Shown: positions 25,012-35,340 of the stretch, one piece after another
How the letters are laid out: each line of letters opens with the position of its first letter
Numbering within the stretch: the stretch's first letter is position 1
Assembly (NCBI RefSeq): GCF_012295575.1
Contig: NZ_CP051180.1
Span: 3,720,001-3,784,000 of the forward strand
DNA length: 64,000 nucleotides
Direction: 5' to 3'
From: Ferrimonas lipolytica
GTDB lineage: Bacteria > Pseudomonadota > Gammaproteobacteria > Enterobacterales > Shewanellaceae
Notes under the pieces: model-generated
What the model saw: the letters and a program-made list of their open reading frames with translations, nothing else
The model's database searches: none
What the model was told of the DNA's origin: nothing
Translations under genes and position numbers: made by a program

Positions 25012-26196
25012 GTGTCTAAAGAAAAGTTTGAACGTACGAAACCGCACGTTAACGTTGGTACTATTGGCCACGTTGACCACGGTAAAACCACTCTGACCGC
25101 TGCAATCACCAACGTGCTGGCAAAGCACATGGGTGGCGAAGCTAAAGCTTTTGATCAGATCGATAACGCTCCAGAAGAGCGCGAGCGTGGTATCACCATC
25201 GCAGCTTCTCACGTTGAGTACGACACTGAGATCCGTCACTACGCACACGTAGATTGCCCAGGACACGCTGATTACGTTAAAAACATGATCACCGGTGCTG
25301 CTCAAATGGACGGCGCTATCCTGGTTTGTGCAGCAACTGATGGCCCAATGCCACAGACTCGTGAGCACATCCTGCTGTCTCGTCAGGTAGGCGTACCTTA
25401 CATCATCGTGTTCCTGAACAAGTGTGACATGGTAGATGACGAAGAGCTGCTTGAGCTGGTAGAAATGGAAGTTCGTGAACTTCTGTCTGAGTACGATTTC
25501 CCAGGTGATGACACTCCAGTAATTCAGGGTTCTGCTCTGAAAGCCCTAGAAGGCGAAGCTGAGTGGGAAGCTAAGATCATCGAACTAGCTGAAGCCCTGG
25601 ATACTTACATTCCAGAGCCAGAGCGTGCAGTAGATGGTGCATTCTTGCTGCCAATCGAAGACGTATTCTCTATCCAAGGCCGTGGTACTGTAGTAACTGG
25701 TCGTGTAGAGCGCGGTATCGTACGTGTAGGCGACGATGTAGAAATCGTAGGCGTTAAAGAAACCACTAAGACTACCTGTACTGGTGTTGAAATGTTCCGC
25801 AAGCTGCTTGACGAAGGTCGCGCTGGTGAGAACTGTGGTGTTCTTCTGCGTGGTACTAAGCGTGAAGACGTAGAACGTGGTCAGGTACTGGCACACCCAG
25901 GCACCATTAACCCACACACTCGTTTCACTTCAGAAGTATACGTACTGTCTAAAGAAGAGGGTGGTCGTCACACTCCTTTCTTCAAGGGCTACCGTCCACA
26001 GTTCTACTTCCGTACTACTGACATCACCGGTACCATCGAACTGCCAGAAGGCGTTGAAATGGTAATGCCTGGTGACAACATCCAAATGGATGTTACTTTG
26101 ATCGCACCAATCGCGATGGAAGAAGGCCTACGTTTCGCTATCCGTGAAGGTGGCCGTACTGTAGGTGCTGGTGTTGTTGCTACCATCGTTGAGTAA
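25012..26196 (+). CDS. tufA: elongation factor Tu (copy 2)
   Basis: The last gene of the str operon encodes a 394-residue EF-Tu identical to the copy at 8266-9450, with the same [13 protein letters not shown] and NKCD motifs. The start codon here is GTG behind a strong GAAAGGAAAG ribosome-binding site, while copy 1 uses ATG. The identity at DNA level begins at the second base of the start codon and runs a few bases past the stop, as expected from gene conversion. Confidence 0.97.
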   Translation: MSKEKFERTKPHVNVGTIGHVDHGKTTLTAAITNVLAKHMGGEAKAFDQIDNAPEERERGITIAASHVEYDTEIRHYAHVDCPGHADYVKNMITGAAQMDGAILVCAATDGPMPQTREHILLSRQVGVPYIIVFLNKCDMVDDEELLELVEMEVRELLSEYDFPGDDTPVIQGSALKALEGEAEWEAKIIELAEALDTYIPEPERAVDGAFLLPIEDVFSIQGRGTVVTGRVERGIVRVGDDVEIVGVKETTKTTCTGVEMFRKLLDEGRAGENCGVLLRGTKREDVERGQVLAHPGTINPHTRFTSEVYVLSKEEGGRHTPFFKGYRPQFYFRTTDITGTIELPEGVEMVMPGDNIQMDVTLIAPIAMEEGLRFAIREGGRTVGAGVVATIVE

Positions 26197-26225
26197 TCAA
26201 CGGTAGTTAACACTACACTTTGAAA

Positions 26226-26251
26226 AAGGCGTCCCTAGGGGCGCCTTTTTT
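26226..26251 (+). terminator. str operon terminator
   Basis: AAGGCGTCCC-TA-GGGGCGCCTT stem-loop with a run of six T, 30 bases after the tufA stop. Transcription of the translation genes therefore ends before the accessory region. Confidence 0.9.
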
Positions 26252-26263
26252 GTGTCTATTGAC

Positions 26264-27334
26264 CTAGCTTGGGGGTCTGTTAGCTATTAGCCTCTTGGCT
26301 CTATCTCGCCACGGTTTCTCAATCTTCTCAAAACTCATAGCTGAAACCACGACGGTGATGGCAACGATTGTGCTGTTTAGCGCTATTGCTGACCAACCTT
26401 GGTATGTATTCCCGAATAGGTTGCTGAGCAGAAGAATGATGAGCAGATGGAGCATATAAATTGAGTAGGACCAGCGTCCACTAAGCTGCAACACTTGGGC
26501 TAGTAATAACCGTCCTAATGTGCCGTTATGGTCGCTGCTAAAGACGATAATAGCCAGAGTAAAGGTGGTAACGACACCGATCCACATCGCTGGGTAAACT
26601 TCGGCATTGAAGATTGCGATTACTATTCCGATAACGGTTAACCACTCCAACAATTCAATACGCTGCGCGATCTTTTTTGTCAGAGACTCGAACCGACGTA
26701 AACGATTGATCCCTACCCCGAGGTAGAACGCGGCAATACACCGGACAAAGCCAAAATCATAGGTAATGTCGAGGTTGTCACGACCTAAAGTAAATAGAAA
26801 TAGGTAGCAGCTAAAGGCAATTAATGGTGGTAACCATAGTGATTTATGCCTATCGATAAAGAATGTTGTCGCGAAGAACACCACGTAAGTGAGTATTTCT
26901 GCACTGACGCTCCAACTTGGAGTGTTCCAGGTTAGGTGATCAAATATCCCCACTGACTGCAACAGTAAGAGATTGCCAATGAAGGATGAGATTTGACCGT
27001 CAGAGGAGAGTAATGCGCCCCCTCCGGCAACCTCCCAGTGAAATAGCACCGATTTGAGGCAGAAATAGGCGAGCATCAGCAAGAGGCTAATAAGGTGCAG
27101 TGGGTACATTCGCCCCAAACGAAGTATTAGGTAGTCGCCAAAGGTAATATTGCGCCCTATTCGGTCACCATAGGCGTAGGACATCACAAAGCCGGATAAG
27201 ATAAAAAACAGATCAACAAATAGGTAGCTGTTGTGGATGAAGAGCGTCGACGAGGTGTCAAAGTGATATGGCGAGTGATAAAGCACGACTAACAGTGCTG
27301 CGATTCCTCTTAGGCTTTCGAGCTTATAAAACAT
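26264..27334 (-). CDS. acyltransferase 3 family membrane protein
   Basis: A 356-residue integral membrane protein that begins MFYKLESLRGIAALLVVLYHS, the N-terminal signature of acyltransferase-3 (OafA/ExoZ/NodX type), with Arg8 and His19 as the likely functional pair, then VDLFFILSGFVMSY. About ten hydrophobic segments follow. Such proteins add acetyl or other acyl groups to surface sugars. It is convergent with tufA and stands near an EPS locus, so acylation of a polysaccharide is the likely role; the substrate is unknown. Confidence 0.85.
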   Translation of the reverse strand: MFYKLESLRGIAALLVVLYHSPYHFDTSSTLFIHNSYLFVDLFFILSGFVMSYAYGDRIGRNITFGDYLILRLGRMYPLHLISLLLMLAYFCLKSVLFHWEVAGGGALLSSDGQISSFIGNLLLLQSVGIFDHLTWNTPSWSVSAEILTYVVFFATTFFIDRHKSLWLPPLIAFSCYLFLFTLGRDNLDITYDFGFVRCIAAFYLGVGINRLRRFESLTKKIAQRIELLEWLTVIGIVIAIFNAEVYPAMWIGVVTTFTLAIIVFSSDHNGTLGRLLLAQVLQLSGRWSYSIYMLHLLIILLLSNLFGNTYQGWSAIALNSTIVAITVVVSAMSFEKIEKPWRDRAKRLIANRPPS

Positions 27335-27903
27335 CTACTACTGACCCAAAAATTGTTACTCCGAAGGCTTAAATGGTAGTTAATGGCTTGGGTATTGGGG
27401 GGGTAATTAAGTTTATTAAGCCTGTGGCAATTGCATTAGTAGTTGATATATTTGAATAAATTTTAAATTTTGGTTGCCAAAATAAACTTATTAGCATTGC
27501 TTTTTGTTGGCTGTATACCAATTAAGTGCTGTTCTTTTCAATGCTGTTAAAGCCCCGGCTAGGCGAGTTTTGATACAAGAGGAAAGCACTACCGCCGTTG
27601 ATCTTTTGCCGCATTGGAACAGTCCAGCGAAGCGTTTTGGACTGCGACCTAAGGCAAGGGGGATTGCAAAGGGGGCGAAGCTCCCCCCTAATGCATACAA
27701 AAATGTACTGTCGCCACCGTGACATAACCCCTTAAGAGTACTGCAATCGGTAGAGCCGAAGGTTTGATATAAACCTCAACACTTGGCTGTGACACAGCCT
27801 TTTTGTTGCAGTTACGGCACTACATATGGCCCCTGACACAAAAAAGCCAGTTGCGGTTGCAACTGGCTTTGCTCTAAAAGTTATCCCAACGGGTTGGAGG
27901 GAA
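27335..27903. other. 569-base intergenic region with structured repeat-like segment
   Basis: No convincing gene is seen. The part 27490-27725 is rich in short inverted repeats: CAGTCCA/TGGACTG at 27620-27644, and a GGGGGCGAAGCTCCCCC hairpin near 27671-27687. Three overlapping open frames of 67-72 codons occupy it on both strands, with no ribosome-binding sites. This looks like a dispersed intergenic repeat. The rest is AT-rich and unremarkable. Confidence 0.5.
27838..27870 (-). terminator. terminator of the 660-residue lipoprotein gene
   Basis: Read on the minus strand, AAAGCCAGTTGC-AACC-GCAACTGGCTTT runs into a T-tract (the A-run at 27838-27845). The stem begins 34 bases after the stop codon at 27904. 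A near copy follows the paralogous gene at 30533-30560. Confidence 0.85.
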
Positions 27904-29886
<1,983 letters not shown>

Positions 29887-29903
29887 AATATACTCCAATA
29901 TCG

Positions 29904-30030
29904 GCAGACAAGGTGGCATGGGGCCTAAAACGGTCCGACATGTGGTAGTCCCGCTATCTCAAGCTGTGTTACTTCGCTTGAGACCGGAGACTTTGCGTCA
30001 TCAGTTCACACTGACTTTGCCTTTGTCTGC
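29904..30030 (-). promoter_or_regulatory. inverted repeat bracketing the riboswitch (possible expression platform)
   Basis: GCAGACAAAGG at the 5' edge of the aptamer (minus strand, 30030-30020) can pair with CCTTGTCTGC at 29913-29904, about 10 bases before the ribosome-binding site. This long-range pairing would compete with folding at the aptamer's 5' edge, so it may be the switching helix. No intrinsic terminator is seen, so translational control is more likely. Inference. Confidence 0.45.
29943..30025 (-). promoter_or_regulatory. cyclic-di-GMP-I (GEMM-I) riboswitch aptamer, upstream of the lipoprotein gene
   Basis: On the minus strand the order is GGCAAAG, a stem CAGT/ACTG capped by the GNRA loop GTGA (30002-30013), then GACGCAAAG (29991-29999), TCTCCGGTCT, a variable stem, and AGATAGCGGGACTACC at the 3' end. 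These are the conserved parts of the c-di-GMP-I class (Rfam family GEMM): tetraloop with receptor, core GACGCAAAG and terminal GCGGG. It ends 57 bases before the start codon of the gene it would control. Recognised by eye; no covariance search was run. Confidence 0.88.
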
Positions 30031-30532
30031 TGTCGTGAATGTCGTCGCAATATAAATCATCTGCGACTCGATTTGATGGGGTGCATCTTACTGGCAACAA
30101 TCAGGTGCTTCAAATTGGCTAAAAAATCGATTTGATAAACGACATCGATCTGATTTTTAAGTGAAATTTTTAGTTTTTGCCGATGGCTAGTAAAATTGTT
30201 CAAAATTTGAATTTTGATTTATATATCAGCACCTTGAGGCAGTTAATTGCCGGCCAAAATAGAAACAATATTTTTACATGGTGACTACTGGTTTCGCGGT
30301 ACTGATCACACCATCGACTGAAATAATGTGAATTAGGCTGATTTTTATCCACCATTGTTAGCGGCTAACTTAGCCAATTGCTCTTTATTTAGGTGAAAAC
30401 CACCATTTCAGCGCTACTACTTCTCTACTTGGCATCTATTTACCCTGCGATACAGCTTGTAAGTAATGAGTGGCTAGCCAACTAGTTTTCGGTGAGTTGT
30501 TAAGCGCTTTAATTCGAGGCTGTAGATGTGAA
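30026..30532. other. intergenic region, no gene seen
   Basis: About 500 AT-rich bases upstream of the riboswitch. No open frame with a ribosome-binding site is visible. A TTATAT/TATATT element near 30048-30055 (minus strand) could be the -10 of the riboswitch promoter, but no good -35 accompanies it. A short palindrome GTTAGC-G-GCTAAC lies near 30357-30369. Confidence 0.4.
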
Positions 30533-30560
30533 AAAACCAGCTGCGAATGCAACTGGCTTT
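30531..30560 (-). terminator. terminator of the 1320-residue secreted protein gene
   Basis: Minus-strand CCAGTTGC-ATTC-GCAGCTGG (one G-U pair) followed by TTTTTT. It is a slightly diverged copy of the hairpin at 27838-27870, and the ~30 bases between hairpin and stop codon are identical, so the duplication includes the 3' flank. Confidence 0.82.
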
Positions 30561-30593
30561 GCTCTAAAAGTTATCCCAACGGGTTGGAGGGAA

Positions 30594-33500
30594 TTACTGT
30601 TTCCACTTCAAGTGGGTTGCCCAACCTAAGTAGGCGCGTGACCAGTCTGGATCACCAAAGTGGCGCAGCACATAGCTGTTCATTTGACTGATGCGAGCAT
30701 CATATTCCGCTAAGTCAGCCCAATCGTAGGTACTTGCTACTTGATCCATGATGGTAGCCACTCCGGTACCACTTACGTCGTACGCCAACACACCAGGAGC
30801 ACCAAAGACCTTATCGGTTAGGGTTTTGGTTGCACAGTTGATTGTCTCGGCAGCAACGTAACCTTCATTATGTGCCGTTAACAAGAAACCGACATCCATG
30901 TGACCATGGCTGGTGTCTTCAATCTTGGTGTTACCGTTTACATCGTAAGCGTAGTTCCAAGTACAGGTACCATCGCTGTTGAACTGCAGGTTGTCGCCAA
31001 AGAAGCCAACGATATCGTGTACTCGTTGGCTCATCTGACTGTCACCACCACTGGTCCACTTATCCACATAGATCATAGCTACAGCAAAAGTCATGTTGTG
31101 GTTATACGGTAATGGATTGGAGTACAAGCCACTGTCACCATATAGGTCATTTTTGTCATTAACGTAAAAGTAGGAGCCCTGAATAGCGGCGTTCTTACTG
31201 GTACTGTACGAGGTGTTATGGTTATTGATGATTGTCGTAGCGCTTGCTAAGAAAGCATCAGCTTGGTTCATGTAACCGGATTTGTTGTTACTCTTGATGT
31301 AATCAACAATACGCATAATTGGATTAAGGATCTGGCCATCGGACAATACTGCCAAGCGATGCCCGCCGTATGGGCGACGCCAGCCATCACCAATCTTGCT
31401 GCGGTCATTCAGATACAGTTTTGGTGCTACCGAATACGGTTCTGAATAGATGTTTAACTCGCCACGTTTAGCACGATTGGCATCGGTGTAGTCGAGCATG
31501 CGTTGAGCCAGCTCAACTGCATAATCTAGGTACTTATCGTCGTTATAGGTTTCAGCCATGGTGAGGTACGCGCGTAACCAGTAGTGACCGTGCCACGCGT
31601 ATTCGCCATTATCGTTGGCGTTGGTGGTATTCATCAACGGGCGCCCATTACGTGAGAAATGTTCAAAGCTGGCGTCCCATTCTGCTTGGGTTGCAATAGT
31701 AGCTGCTGGTGCAGTGATGCCTTCATCAATCACTTTCCAGTCGCTGCTAGCAACGTTATACAGTCGGTTAGCGCTACTTGGGGCACTGCTGTTCTCAATG
31801 ATGTTCTGGTTGTCGTCAAAGCTATAAGCACGCAGCCGATCGTTGTTACCGTAGTCAATAAAGGCTAATGCTTGCAGGTTTGCCTGACTGTAATCGTGAC
31901 CGTAGTGCATCGCCGAGTTGTAACTTTGGTAACCAATCGCGCTATCGCTCACCGACTCGGTAATTTGGCCATCTGATACGGTGACTTTACCGCTGCTAAT
32001 GTTTACTTCAGCGTAACCGGTTGTGCCAAAATCAAAGCGATTGTCTAAGCGGATCTCTTTGCCATTAAACAGGCCAATAAATGAATCTTCGGTTACCGCT
32101 AAATAGGCATTTGAACCGCTGGCCAAGTAGGCTTTGTCATCACTTAAGTCACGGATCCAAGCCACGACACGGTGCTCGCTTTGCGCCTGCCACGAGGCAA
32201 AGTCGAAGTACGCATTGGTGCCGTTAAAGCTAATAGCTCGCGCATTATCACCTAGTAGTAAATCGCCATTAATCGGCGTTGGTGTAACCGGATCTGTTGG
32301 ATCAGGATCTACTGGGTCTACTGGGTCTACTGGGTCTACTGGGTCTACTGGGTCTACTGGGTCTACTGGGTCTACTGGGTCTACTGGGTCTACTGGGTCT
32401 ACTGGAATGGTAGGATCTGGAGTGTTGTTGTCACCGCCTGAATAGATCGCATCCCATTTGTCACTCGGGAAATGTTCAGGGGCTGGATTCTCAATAGCGT
32501 TGTTACTTTCTTGCCACGCAGCAGAGTCGATGCTGTGTAACTGACCGTCATTGCCATTGACTTCGATCATGCCACGCTCTGGGCTAAATGCGTATGAACG
32601 TGAGTTGCTTGGGGTGTTGATATCGATTAGAGATAACGACTGTAAACCACCCTCAGAGTAACCATTGCTGCGACGATAAATCCATTCGTAGCTGATAGCG
32701 GTTGGGTCAATTGCACCATCCTTTACTGTGGCACTCTCGCTGCCATCGGTGACTGTCATGGCACCGTGATCAATGGTGTACTCAACGTATTTGCTCTGTT
32801 CGAAATCAAACTTACCGTAGATCCCAGGGTAGGAACTGCCCCATTGTCCTTGCACGTTGTGATGGCTGAAACTCAAGTATTTGTTACTACTTGAGTCGGT
32901 TAACAACATCGTCTTATAACCTTCATCGTTGCTGATTTTCGACAGATGAGCAATGACTTTGAATTTACCTGTCGGTTGCCATGAAGGGATGGAGGCATAG
33001 GCACCTTTGCCATCAAAATCCAAACTATATTGTTGGCTTGGTACAGGCTCAATCGGGTCTACTGGGTCTACCGGAGTAGGATCCACAGGAGTAGGATCTT
33101 CTGGCTCTATTGGCGTTGGATCTGGATCTACTGGGGTAGGCTCTGGGTCGACCGGCTCAATTGGCGTAGTGGTATCTTCGCTACCGTAGACTTGGTCCCA
33201 TAGTTGCTGGTCAAAGTGTGTTTCTGCTGGATTGCTGACAATGTGGTCACCCTCAATCCAGCTTGAGTTATTGATGTTGAGTAGGCGACCGTCGTAGCCA
33301 TTGACTTCGATCATGCCATGGTCGTTGTCAAAGGCGTACGAACGCGAGTTAGCTGGGTTGTTGTAATCGATCAAGGTGAGCGATTGTAATGCACCAGTGG
33401 AGTAGCCATTGCCTCGTCGGTAAACCCAATCGTAGGCTACTCGAGTTGGATCAATGGCACTTGCTAAAGCGGTCGCTTCATTGGTGCCGTCGGACGCAGT

Positions 33501-34556
33501 TAAGCTGCCGTGATCGATGGTTATATCGATATATTTGCTCTTATTGAAGTCGAATTTACCCCATATGCCGGGATAATCGCTGCCCCATTGCCCTTGCAGA
33601 TTATTGTGACTAAAGCTTAGGTATTCCGAACTATTGGAGCTGCTCAGCAACATCGTTTTGGCGCCGGAATCTGATGCGATTTCAGCTAAGTGTGCGATTA
33701 AACGGAACTTGCCGCTTGGTATCCAAGCAGAAAACGAACCATAGCTAGTACTGCCATCAAATCGAACCGCAGTTTGGTTGGCTTCAGGGGCGGGAGCTGG
33801 GGTTGGATCCGGAGTAGGGTCTGGAATGGGATCTGGCGTTGGTTGACCCTCGTCAGAGCCAAATGCGGCTTGCCAATCGCTATCACTAAAGTGACTCGGG
33901 TCTGGGTTAGTTATGGTGTGCGTACTTGATTGCCAGTCGTCGTCATTGACGTTAATAAGCGGTGCTGTTGAAGCATGGCCTCCCACCTCAACCATCCCCA
34001 GTGTTTGGTCGAAGGCGTAGGCACGGGAGTTCGCTGGATTATCCAGGTCAATCAGCGCAATGCCTTCTATTTCACCAGAGTAGTGGCCGCCGCCACGGCG
34101 AAACAACCAGTCAAAGCTGGTATCCGTAGGGGTGATGCCAACGTTATACACTTCGCCTTTGGTTAAGCCATCTGACGCAATTAATACGCCATCGCGAACC
34201 TCTATCTCTACGTATTTTGTTTTGGCGAAGTCAAATTGGTTGTAGATTCCCGGGTAGTTTTTATCCCATTGCGCTTTAACTGTATTGTGAGAAACAGAGA
34301 TGTATTCAGAGGTTTGCTTGTTGCTGATCAATACCGTTTGAACATCTTCGTTGGGGTTCAAGTCGCCCAACCATGCGATCACCTTAAAATTCCCTTTTGG
34401 CTGCCATGAGTCCATTTGAGCGTAGTTGTCTGCCCCATTAAAGACAACTCTATCTGCTGCAAGTGCTTGATTGTTTGTAGTAGTAAAGGCTAATGCCGCG
34501 ATAGCGAGTGCGATCGGTTTTATTCGAGTGGAACTAAGTGGGTGTCTGATATTCAT
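30594..34556 (-). CDS. large secreted multi-module protein, paralogue of the 27904-29886 product (unassigned)
   Basis: A 1320-residue protein of unknown function. I start it at ATG 34556 (MNIRHPLSS) with TTGAGG upstream; 19 upstream in-frame codons are unsupported. A signal peptide ends at about Ala33-Ala34, with no lipobox, so it is exported free. Four beta-rich modules lie at about 36-210, 262-433, 510-682 and 769-925, each starting like VVFNGADNYAQMDSW and containing SRAYAF or RAYSF. They are joined by Pro/Asp linkers; the last has ten Val-Asp-Pro repeats. Module 4 and the helical C-terminal ~390 residues are almost the same as in the neighbouring lipoprotein. The modules may bind sugars (LamG-like in general style) and the C-terminus may act on a polysaccharide; both are inference. 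A second c-di-GMP-I riboswitch precedes it. Confidence 0.85.
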   Translation of the reverse strand: MNIRHPLSSTRIKPIALAIAALAFTTTNNQALAADRVVFNGADNYAQMDSWQPKGNFKVIAWLGDLNPNEDVQTVLISNKQTSEYISVSHNTVKAQWDKNYPGIYNQFDFAKTKYVEIEVRDGVLIASDGLTKGEVYNVGITPTDTSFDWLFRRGGGHYSGEIEGIALIDLDNPANSRAYAFDQTLGMVEVGGHASTAPLINVNDDDWQSSTHTITNPDPSHFSDSDWQAAFGSDEGQPTPDPIPDPTPDPTPAPAPEANQTAVRFDGSTSYGSFSAWIPSGKFRLIAHLAEIASDSGAKTMLLSSSNSSEYLSFSHNNLQGQWGSDYPGIWGKFDFNKSKYIDITIDHGSLTASDGTNEATALASAIDPTRVAYDWVYRRGNGYSTGALQSLTLIDYNNPANSRSYAFDNDHGMIEVNGYDGRLLNINNSSWIEGDHIVSNPAETHFDQQLWDQVYGSEDTTTPIEPVDPEPTPVDPDPTPIEPEDPTPVDPTPVDPVDPIEPVPSQQYSLDFDGKGAYASIPSWQPTGKFKVIAHLSKISNDEGYKTMLLTDSSSNKYLSFSHHNVQGQWGSSYPGIYGKFDFEQSKYVEYTIDHGAMTVTDGSESATVKDGAIDPTAISYEWIYRRSNGYSEGGLQSLSLIDINTPSNSRSYAFSPERGMIEVNGNDGQLHSIDSAAWQESNNAIENPAPEHFPSDKWDAIYSGGDNNTPDPTIPVDPVDPVDPVDPVDPVDPVDPVDPVDPVDPVDPDPTDPVTPTPINGDLLLGDNARAISFNGTNAYFDFASWQAQSEHRVVAWIRDLSDDKAYLASGSNAYLAVTEDSFIGLFNGKEIRLDNRFDFGTTGYAEVNISSGKVTVSDGQITESVSDSAIGYQSYNSAMHYGHDYSQANLQALAFIDYGNNDRLRAYSFDDNQNIIENSSAPSSANRLYNVASSDWKVIDEGITAPAATIATQAEWDASFEHFSRNGRPLMNTTNANDNGEYAWHGHYWLRAYLTMAETYNDDKYLDYAVELAQRMLDYTDANRAKRGELNIYSEPYSVAPKLYLNDRSKIGDGWRRPYGGHRLAVLSDGQILNPIMRIVDYIKSNNKSGYMNQADAFLASATTIINNHNTSYSTSKNAAIQGSYFYVNDKNDLYGDSGLYSNPLPYNHNMTFAVAMIYVDKWTSGGDSQMSQRVHDIVGFFGDNLQFNSDGTCTWNYAYDVNGNTKIEDTSHGHMDVGFLLTAHNEGYVAAETINCATKTLTDKVFGAPGVLAYDVSGTGVATIMDQVASTYDWADLAEYDARISQMNSYVLRHFGDPDWSRAYLGWATHLKWKQ
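32306..32405 (-). repeat. nine-base tandem repeat coding (Val-Asp-Pro)10
   Basis: TCTACTGGG repeated about ten times with almost no variation on the plus strand, encoding VDP in the linker before module 4. The near-perfect DNA identity points to recent expansion. It keeps frame, so it would vary linker length only. Confidence 0.93.
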
Positions 34557-34560
34557 AATG

Positions 34561-34579
34561 TGCCTCAATACATCAGGCA
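34561..34579 (-). promoter_or_regulatory. possible hairpin over the ribosome-binding site
   Basis: On the minus strand TGCCT-GATGTATTG-AGGCA places the AGG of the ribosome-binding site in the 3' arm of a 5-bp stem, 4 bases before ATG. It could be the output of the riboswitch 80 bases upstream. Short and unproven. Confidence 0.35.
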
Positions 34580-34662
34580 GCGAGATGGCCGCAGTAGATG
34601 GAAGAAGCAACATCGGGGCTCCTGGGGATAAGAGCCAAGTTATTGAGTCATCATCGACATGA

Positions 34663-34735
34663 GGTAGTTCCGCTATCTTAAGCTCGCGCTCTTAGACCGG
34701 AGACTTTGCGTCACCAGCTTTCGCTGGTTATGCCT
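34663..34735 (-). promoter_or_regulatory. cyclic-di-GMP-I (GEMM-I) riboswitch aptamer, upstream of the 1320-residue protein gene
   Basis: Minus-strand order: GGCATAA, stem CCAGC/GCTGG capped by GAAA (34714-34727), core GACGCAAAG (34704-34712), TCTCCGGTCTAAG, a variable stem, and AAGATAGCGGAACTACC. The same conserved positions as in the first aptamer, but with different helix sequences that still pair, which supports a real RNA structure rather than a simple recent copy. It lies about 107 bases before the start codon. Recognised by eye. Confidence 0.88.
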
Positions 34736-34746
34736 TTTTCTGCTGT

Positions 34747-35340
34747 CTTGGATTAAATTTCACACTGCACAACGCATCGGTTGGCAGTTTGCCTATTTTA
34801 TGATCGGGGGCAGACTGCCGCACAGATGAGCCTGATTCAATCATTAAGTTCGGATGCAGTATCTGGTTTTCGACTGTCTTGCTGGTCATTTTTTAGATAA
34901 AACAGTAACTTTTGTCGATTGAGGTGAATGATAAATCTGTGAAGTTGATCATTCTTAGTTATAAGGGCGCGCTGGGGTTATGGAGTTTCATTAGGTCTAT
35001 TGGACGTCTTTAGATGAACGAGATTAAGCACTCGTTAGGCAAGCAACAATTGGTTTTAGGTTGAGGTTAGCGTCAATACCAAAAATCGAGATATCTGAAC
35101 TACGCTTAAGCTAATCAATAGCTTCTGCTAAGAGATAATGAAAACTAGTGCGATTTTATCAGGGAGGCCTGAGTTGGGCGCTATCGGTTATGGCATGGGT
35201 GCACATAGCAAAAATCGCACTACGTAAGAGGTAATAACCTCTGCTCACTAGAGTTGAGGTGCGATGCGCCTTGGTTAGGTGAAACGATAAAATAGGGTGC
35301 TACAGATGGTAATAGATAAAATTTAGAGATAGAGAATGCC
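34747..35340. other. intergenic region with a nested inverted repeat
   Basis: No gene is visible in these ~590 bases. TAGTGCGATTTT (35146-35157) is a perfect inverted match of AAAATCGCACTA (35211-35222), with GCTAT/ATAGC (35180-35184/35205-35209) nested inside. This could be a small mobile-element relic or a protein-binding site. Nothing else stands out. Confidence 0.5.

Noticed and set aside
27491..27725. Small proteins of 67-72 residues on both strands
   Set aside because: They overlap one another in several frames, lack ribosome-binding sites and coincide with a hairpin-rich repeat-like segment.
32306..32405. CRISPR or intergenic satellite
   Set aside because: The repeat is in frame within a long coding sequence and encodes a regular VDP linker.
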